Shown here one piece after another: positions 58,192-64,000 of a DNA stretch of 64,000 bases (position 1 is the stretch's first letter; the number at the start of each line of letters is the position of its first letter). This DNA is from Bilabrum cf. latius (lineage: Eukaryota; Bigyra: Bicosoecida; Bigyra; Bicosoecida), in contig OZ237752.1 of the NCBI GenBank assembly GCA_965178125.1, positions 806,001-870,000 on the forward strand, read 5' to 3'. The notes under the pieces are model-generated. The model saw nothing but the letters and a program-made list of their open reading frames with translations, had not been told where the DNA came from and searched no databases. A program made the translations under genes and the position numbers.

Positions 58192-61100
58192 TCACCTCCC
58201 CACCCTCCTCCTCTTCATGGGATGCACTACATCGGGGTCCACCCCCCTCGCCATACGGGCCAGCACCGAGATGGCGTGCCCTGCAACATGGACCACATCG
58301 CCGCTGCCAAAGTCTCTCAGGCGCTTTAGGGGATCCACCGCACCGGCATCCACCACTGCCTGTGCCAAACCATTCGATCCTACGGCAATTAAAAGGAGCG
58401 TGCCCGCCGCAGCTGCAACATACTACTCATTGCTGAATCCCAGCAATGCAACCAGGCGAGTCAGGGCGTGCGCATTCACCACAGACTACTTCAAGCTTAC
58501 TGATCCAGCAGCCAAACCCCTAAGAGCTTCAGCGGCCCCTTGGACCATGTAGGCCTTGCCCGAGCCCAGCAGCGCCACCAGTCCTGGCAATGCGCCCGCA
58601 TCCACCACAGACTGCTTCGTGACATCCGATCCACTGGCTACACTCCGCAGCGCCCCAGCGGCACGCTCGGCCTCCCTGCCCTTGCCCGAGCCCAGCAGCG
58701 CCACTAGTCCTGGCAATGCGCCTGCATCTACCACAGACTGCTTCATCGCATCCGATCCACAGGCCACATTCCATAGTGCCCCAGCGGCACACTCTGCCTC
58801 CCTGCCCTTGCCCGAGCCCAGCAGCGCCACCAGTCCTGGCAATGCGCCTGCATCCACCACAGACTGCTTCATCGCATCCGATCCACAGGTTACAATCCGC
58901 AATGCACCAGCGGCACACTCCGCCCCCCTGCCCTTGCCCGAGCCCAGCAGCGCCACCAGTCCTGGCAATGCGCCTGCATCCACCACAGCCTGCTTCATCG
59001 CATCCGATCCAAAAGCTACATTCTACAGCGCCCCAGTGGCACACTCGGCCTCCCTGCCCTTGCCCGAGCCCAGCAGCGCCACCAGTCCTGGCAATGCGCC
59101 TGCGACCACCACAGACTGCTTCGTGACATCCGATCCATTGACCACATTCCATAGTGCACCAGCGGCACACTCCGCCTCCCTGCCCTTGCCCGAGCCCAGC
59201 AGCGCCACCAGTCCTGGCAATGCGCCTGCATCCACCACAGACTGCTTCGTGACATCCGATCCATTGGCCGCATCCCACAATGCACCAGCGGCACACTCCG
59301 CCCCCCTGCCCTTGCCCGAGCCCAGCAGCACCACCAGTCCTGGCAATGCGCCTGCATCCACCACAGACTGCTTCATCGCATCCGATCCATTGCCCACACT
59401 CCACAATGCACCAGCGGCACACTCGGCCTCCCTGCCCCTGTCCGAGCCGAGCAGCGCCACCAGTCCTGGCAATGCGCCTGCATCCACCACAGACTGCATC
59501 ATCGCATCCGATCTATTGGCCACATTCCGCAGCGCCCCAGTGGCACACTCTGCCTCCCTGCCCTTGCCCGAGCCCAGCAGCGCCACCAGTCCTGGCAATG
59601 CGCCTGCATCCACCACAGACTGCTTCATCGTATCCGATCCACAAGCCACACTCCACAATGCACCAGCGGCACACTCGGCCTCCCTGCCCTTGCCCGAGCC
59701 CAGCAGCGCCACCAGTCCTGGCAATGCGCCTGCATCGATCACGCTGGTCCGGTCCTTATCCCCATTGCTACAAATCCACAATAACAGCATTGTTGCCATC
59801 TCATGACTCAAAGGCGCACCACCGCATGACCTCAGGCTCCCAACGATCCTCTTTGTCTCTTTAGTGTCTACCATCACGTGGTCTTTGGCTTTCTTGCAGA
59901 TTTCACAAACAAGTTTTCGAACCGCTGACGAGTATTCCAAGGTAGCACCGGCACATGTCTCCAGCTACCGCAGCACTCGGTATACGCCGTCCCAGTTCTG
60001 TGTCGCCATGTAAGAATCTGCCATTGCCCGCACCTTTCCAACAGCGGCATCACAGCCAGCGCCGCCAGCTACCAACACTGGCAGATACTCACTAATGTCG
60101 CAGTCGGCTAGAACACGAGGACCGTCCAGCTTCATCGATCGAAGCAACCGCACTGCCTCCGCCATAGACATCCTATCCTCGGGATGGACACACAGCAGCT
60201 TCTTTACCACGTCCGTATACCATAATGGACGCTTCGAAAGCGCATCGTGCCCAGCTGTCTGGGACTTGCATGCATGTAGAGCAGTTGCAAGCTGCCCAGA
60301 ACGGGCCTTGCTCCCGTCCTGCAGACACACCGGATATCGGTCCCCGAATGGGTGCTATCCTCCTGTGGCCAGCTCATGCAACAGCAAGCCAAGCCCCCAT
60401 GACGCCTGTTTGCCAAAAGGCACTACAGCATCCATGTTACCTGCCGCCCCCCTGTGCCACCCATCCAGCACCTCAGGTGCAAGGTGGGCCTGGTTGCCGC
60501 CGATCCCATCGCCCCCATCTTTCAGGTACCGGTACGTGACCCGATCCAGCGCCTCCATTGCAGCCGATTCTGTTGAATCAGCACCGTATCCGTGTGACTA
60601 TAGGGATCCCGTCGTAGGAATTGAAGATGCCGCGGAAGAGGAAGAGAAAGAGGACGAAGACTTCGCGGCTGCAGCTGCTACACCGCCCGACCCTGCTGCA
60701 TCCACGTACACGCGCAAAGAGCACCCCAGGTCAATCAGCACCGCACGACCCACGCCTTCCGGACCCCCGTTCGAGTCCCACAGCACGTTGTCCAGCTTCA
60801 GGTCACGGTGCACCACCCCGTGCTGCAGCAGGTGATGCACGCCCTCCGCGATGTCGCTGGACAGCTGCACCAGCACATCGTCAGGCATGGATCCAGGCTT
60901 GCCTTCCTCCAAAATCGCCAAGTGGTCGCACATCCGCCTCTTCAGCAGCTCCATGCCCACCATCTGGGCCTTGCGCGGGTGCAGCGGGGCCGAAGCTCCA
61001 CCGGATGGCAGTTCCTCCTCGTCCTCGTCATCATCGCCGTCATCCACGCACACCAAAGATGGATCTGGTAGCATTCTCACCATCCACACGGGCGGGGGGC

Positions 61101-61530
61101 ACACACACTCGAACACGATGCGCGCCAGGTTGCGATGCTCGGGCAGGCGAGCGAGCACATCGAACTCCTTCTGGGAATCGTTGGTCTCCAGCCTGGACGT
61201 GGACAGACCCCAGTTGAAGACAGTCTTCACAGCAATGTAGTCATTCCTACGTTTTGTTTCTCTAGCCTTGGAAGCACTGTTGGCCTTTGGAAGCGTGACG
61301 CGAAACACGGCGCCGAAGCCACCGTGACCGAGCAAGACCCTGCCAGACTTGGGCTTCTTGCAGCGCTCCAACAGAGAATTTGCAAACTTGCGTCTCTGAG
61401 ACTAGGTTCCTGCCCTGGTCATGTGGTAGACATCTACCACGCTAGCTGGTAGAGCAGGCGGAGGATAAGCGCTTGGCTCTTGCGCACCTGCTCCGTTGCT
61501 CACTCCCGATGCAGCCATATGATTGGACAT
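58192..61530 (-). CDS. Protein kinase fused to a tandem array of near-identical ARM repeats
   Basis: The frame from ATG 61530 to TGA 58192 gives 1112 residues without introns. The kinase part has LLGHGGFGAVFRV, YIAVKTVF, VVHRDLKLDNVLWD and a DLG in place of DFG (AVLIDLGCS). An acidic insertion lies in the N-lobe region and a Ser/Ala-rich one after DLG. The C-lobe follows (HLAPEVLDG, SWGLGLLLHELATGG, then TAG, then HPFGDRYP, and LLCVHPEDRMSMAEAVRLL). After a linker come more than a dozen 42-residue ARM units of the form VVDAGALPGLVALLGSGKGR. Their DNA is almost identical from unit to unit. TAGs at 60598, 60355, 59965, 59023 and 58486 are in frame, plus two more. The array plus kinase suggests a signalling scaffold; the substrate is unknown. 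Confidence 0.85.
58540..59745 (-). repeat. 126-bp tandem repeat (ARM units)
   Basis: Roughly ten very similar 126-bp units encode the 42-residue ARM repeats of the kinase-ARM gene. The period is constant, and most differences are point changes at the W/R-N/S-V-A/V positions. All frames on both strands appear open because of the repeat. Near identity implies recent expansion or gene conversion. Confidence 0.9.
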
Positions 61531-61680
61531 CGCTGCCTTCGTTGTGGCTTTAGTCAATTAAGGAGCAGTTTGGAAAACGAGTTTGAGCCCCTGGCGTCTT
61601 GCCTAGGATTCAATTGAATGATTGATCGCTGATGAAAGAATCCATGCGTGCAGTGTCTTCTTATCTGCTTCATCTTCATT
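61531..61680. promoter_or_regulatory. Short divergent upstream region
   Basis: About 150 bp lie between the kinase-ARM start (61530, minus) and the first ATG of the TIP41-like frame (61681, plus). It is AT-richer than the flanks and presumably bidirectional. No motif is recognisable. Confidence 0.4.
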
Positions 61681-62916
61681 ATGGCTCTTTCTGAAAAAAC
61701 TGATTGTAATGCTCATAATAGTCTCCCACAGCGCAATTTCCAGTCAACTAAAGCACGTTTCCCGCAGATTATTGTTATGGCATCAGTGAAGGTCGAACCA
61801 GAACTCAAGGCTTCGCCAGCGGCAAGAGATGAGCTGCGCGAGATTCGATCAAATTCCTTCGAGCACAGGGGCTGGCAGTTTTCATACACAGAGGGGCCCA
61901 TTGGAACTTCTTTGGAGGAAGAAGCAGCGCAGAAAGAAATAGGCCTTCCTCAGGGCGTGCCTCTCCCCGAGTAGCTGTTCGTGCACAACTCGGTGCGAGT
62001 GAAGCACGTCGCGAGCGGGCACAGCTTCACATTCTCCCCGGTGGGGGCCTTGAGACAATGGCACAGCCGCCAGGTACAGACATTATAGACGGATGACAAC
62101 CCCGTATCGGCCACGAACTGTGACCCGTCCTTCGTGTCTGAGTACTCGGGGGAGCTTGCTTGCAGCTCCATGGCAGGCAGCTCATCTGCAGCCGAATCTG
62201 GGGACGCTGGCACCACATACTCATGGCCATCACTAGCCAGTGATGTCAGCATCAGATTGAACAGGTCACCTGAAGCCTCGCTGCCGATGGACCGCCTCCG
62301 CCGGCAGGGTGACATTCTGTTCGCTTGCGAAGTGGTGCTCTTCGACGACGACCTGCACGACATGGGCATCAGCAAGGCCGTGGTGAAGCTTCGAGTCATG
62401 AAAGACTGTTTCCTGCTCCTCTACAGGCATTTCTATTACAATGCGCTAGACGCAACCGACAAGCTCCGCCTTCGCGATGTGCGCCTGGCCGCCTGCCTTG
62501 ACGAAGCACCGAGCAAGTGCTCGTGCGAGTTGGTCGCAGATATCTAGCTCCGCACAGGTGCAGCCATCGAGGTAGCCAGAAAGACTCCCGGACTCGGAGC
62601 CGGAGCCGCTCCCTGGGCCTCGGCCTCGGCTAGGCCTGTGCCTGGCGGCGCTTCGGCTGCTGCGACCGGCGGCAGCAGGGCAGGCGCCCCTGCAGCGGCG
62701 GTCGCCGGCAGCGCTGTGTCTCGGCCTGCGACTAGTGGCGCGGACTCGGGGGCGGGCGTGGCTGAATCAGCGCTGCGGCGCGTTGCACCAGCCCCTGATT
62801 CGATTAGCGCCCCAGGGTCGGATGCTGCGAGGGCCCTGCGGGTGACCGAGCAAGAGGTGTTTGCTGCCCTCGAGCCGACCGAGCACATTGTGGCTGCACT
62901 TCCACTGAAATCGTGA
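61681..62916 (+). CDS. TIPRL: TIP41/TIPRL-like protein (PP2A regulator)
   Basis: TIP41 proteins bind PP2A-type phosphatase catalytic subunits and act in TOR signalling. Family matches in order: GWQFSYTEGPIGTSLEEE; PLPE then TAG then LFVHNSVRVKH (family: LPEMxFGxNxLxxxH); GALRQWHS; MDRLRRQGDILFACEVVLFD followed by DDLHDMGISKAVVKLRVMKD (family: EVLLFEDELxDxGVSxLSVKIRVMP); CFLLLYRHFYY; and LRLRDVRL. A Pro/Ala/Gly-rich extension of about 120 residues follows the conserved domain. The stop is TGA 62914. TAGs are at 61972, about 62086 and 62545. The first replaces a position that is Met in most relatives. The start is uncertain: ATG 61681 gives 411 residues, ATG 61777 gives 379; the domain begins only after the second. 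Confidence 0.87.
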
Positions 62917-63095
62917 TTGCGTTGCTGCAGCAAGACCGTTGAACAGATAGATCTATTCGAATCTACACCGTGGGCATTTGTTCTCATTCTCATTTCATCG
63001 AGAACGAGGTTAAATGACCGCACAGTTTATTCGTTTCGACGTATTCACAGTTCAACGCAGGCTGTCTCACGCAGCTATAGTATTTTGACTCCGAT

Positions 63096-64000
63096 ATGAG
63101 CGGCATTTGGACCAAAGAGACAGTAGCAGAGAGAATCGGAGCGAATGCATCGGATGCCTTGCTGCTACCGCCAAAGGGAATGGGGACCACGCACGAGCAC
63201 AGCTCCATTGTTGAGGATGCGAATGTTACTCTGTACCATGCTTCTGCATAGGCACTTCGTAGCTGTAAATGGATGGAATCGAATGGGATTGTTGCGATCG
63301 TGAACGCTGCTGGTTTCGAGCTTCGAAAGTTTCCGCGAGAGGCCCTAAAGGCATCCGGTATTCACTTGCACGATATCGACATGGATGACTCTGAGAAGTG
63401 GGTCGGTAGCAACGATGCGGTGGAGTTCCTGGCGGCGGCAGCAGCGCATACGCAGGCAGGGCTGGAGCGAGCGATGTGGCTCGTTCTCGAGGCCTCAAAA
63501 CCGGGCAGCGCCGGGACAAAAGGGCGACCAGCCCATGCGAGCAGTACGATAGAAGATACACCTTACTCTGGGAACGCAGGCCCCTCCGCGGAGCCACCGC
63601 TGCCGAAAGCCGGCGTGCTAGTGAACTGCGCGATGGGCCGCAGCCGCAGCTCCTCGGTCGTCCTCTGGTGGATCCTGACTTACGCACAGCCAGACTGGAC
63701 GCTCCTGGACGCGCTGTGCTTCCTGCGAAGCAGACGCACGTGGGCCTACCCCAGGCTGTGCTTCCTCAAGATTCTGTACCGCCTGTCGCTCGTGCCCGGC
63801 AGGCTCCGCGCCTCGGTCGCTCGCGGCGGGGACCTGGACGAGCTGACAGTGCATCCAGTGGGCCATTCTATGGATGACACGGCGGCATCGGGCCATTCTA
63901 TGGATGACACGGCGGTATCTGGCCATTCTATCGATGACACGGCGGCATCGGGCGGGGCTGCGGCTGCCACGGATACGGTAGCTGTGGTGAAGGCGGGGTA
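63096..64000 (+). CDS. Atypical dual-specificity phosphatase, cut by the window end
   Basis: The frame starts at ATG 63096 (MSGIWTKETVAERIGANASD) and stays open to the window edge with one in-frame TAG at about 63256. The DSP pattern is clear: an initial strand and helix (TLYHASA, then TAG, then ALRSCKWMESNGIVAIVN), GIHLHDIDMDDS with the likely general-acid Asp, and the P-loop VNCAMGRSRSSSVVLWWI (CX5R; Cys codon 63627-63629). The helix DALCFLRSRRTWAYPRLCFL follows. The spacing between the first half and the P-loop is stretched by a Gly/Ala/Pro-rich insertion. After the catalytic domain come three identical-type decapeptides beginning GHSMDDTA. The substrate cannot be told. The 3' end lies outside the window. 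Confidence 0.82.
63861..63950 (+). repeat. Three tandem 30-bp units in the phosphatase C-terminus
   Basis: Three adjacent 30-bp copies (63861, 63891 and 63921), each starting GGCCATTCTAT, encode the decapeptide GHSMDDTAAS with small changes. The coding frame is kept. This is likely a recent, possibly polymorphic expansion. Confidence 0.92.

Noticed and set aside
58556-59806. Long plus-strand frame (Pro/Ser/Ala-rich repeats) opposite the ARM array
   Set aside because: It arises because the 126-bp repeat keeps frames open on both strands; the minus strand encodes recognisable ARM units joined to a kinase.
202-64000. Explaining the TAG interruptions as pseudogenes or sequencing errors
   Set aside because: Only TAG recurs inside frames (about 100 times, against one TGA and no TAA that I found), and domains stay intact on both sides in every gene. 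Random decay or errors would give all three stops and frameshifts.
202-64000. UAG = Leu instead of Gln
   Set aside because: It fits a few sites (TIP41, Trm10, NF-X1), but the PSMG2 and homocysteine-methyltransferase motifs and the kinase site before HPFG favour Gln. Kept as a stated alternative rather than the main call.
1-64000. CRISPR array, rRNA, or bacterial operon structure
   Set aside because: No spaced palindromic repeats and no rRNA-like sequence were seen. Introns, eukaryotic families and long intergenic regions argue against a prokaryote.

Overview
The window is nuclear DNA from a GC-rich, compact protist genome. Genes are tightly packed, mostly as divergent or convergent neighbours. 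The few introns I can place are short GT-AG introns of 45 to 114 nt. Gene content is eukaryotic: Fused/STK36 kinase, NF-X1 protein, PSMG2, TIP41, Trm10, MyTH4-FERM and channelrhodopsins. Channelrhodopsins with long, possibly receiver-like C-terminal regions recall labyrinthulean or other stramenopile flagellates, but I cannot name the lineage.

The central observation is that UAG is a sense codon here. Read with the standard code, almost every gene breaks into a chain of open frames joined in the same frame by TAG, and domains run straight through the joints. Sixteen genes have a visible 3' end: 6 end in TAA, 10 in TGA, none in TAG. By my hand count about 100 TAG codons lie in frame inside them. 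Conserved positions (PSMG2, homocysteine methyltransferase, a poly-Gln run) point to glutamine. All gene limits below use UAG = Gln.

Layout: 0.2-5.4 kb Fused-like kinase (+); 5.5-9.2 kb NF-X1-like protein with a C-terminal membrane anchor (-); 9.5-15.1 kb large acidic coiled-coil protein (+); 15.5-18.4 kb unrecognised protein with one in-frame UGA (-); 18.5-21.8 kb Tudor-like protein (+); 22.2-25.7 kb membrane penicillin-acylase-family hydrolase (-), divergent from a D-Ala-D-Ala-ligase-like ATP-grasp enzyme at 25.8-27.8 kb (+); 28.0-29.6 kb Trm10-like tRNA methyltransferase (-), divergent from homocysteine S-methyltransferase at 29.7-31.6 kb (+); 31.8-41.9 kb a giant fusion of a transmembrane-adenylyl-cyclase-like pseudo-enzyme with an AGC/GRK-like kinase (-); 42.5-43.8 kb PSMG2 (-); 44.0-47.2 kb (-) and 47.7-50.1 kb (+) a head-to-head pair of channelrhodopsins; 50.3-57.5 kb ARM-repeat/MyTH4-FERM protein (-); 58.2-61.5 kb kinase fused to near-identical ARM repeats (-); 61.7-62.9 kb TIP41 (+); 63.1 kb to the edge, a dual-specificity phosphatase (+, cut by the window end).

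Functionally the genes are a mixture of housekeeping (PSMG2, Trm10, TIP41) and signalling or flagellar-type genes (Fused, MyTH4-FERM, channelrhodopsins, cyclase-like receptor with kinase). I saw no tRNA, rRNA, CRISPR or clear transposon.
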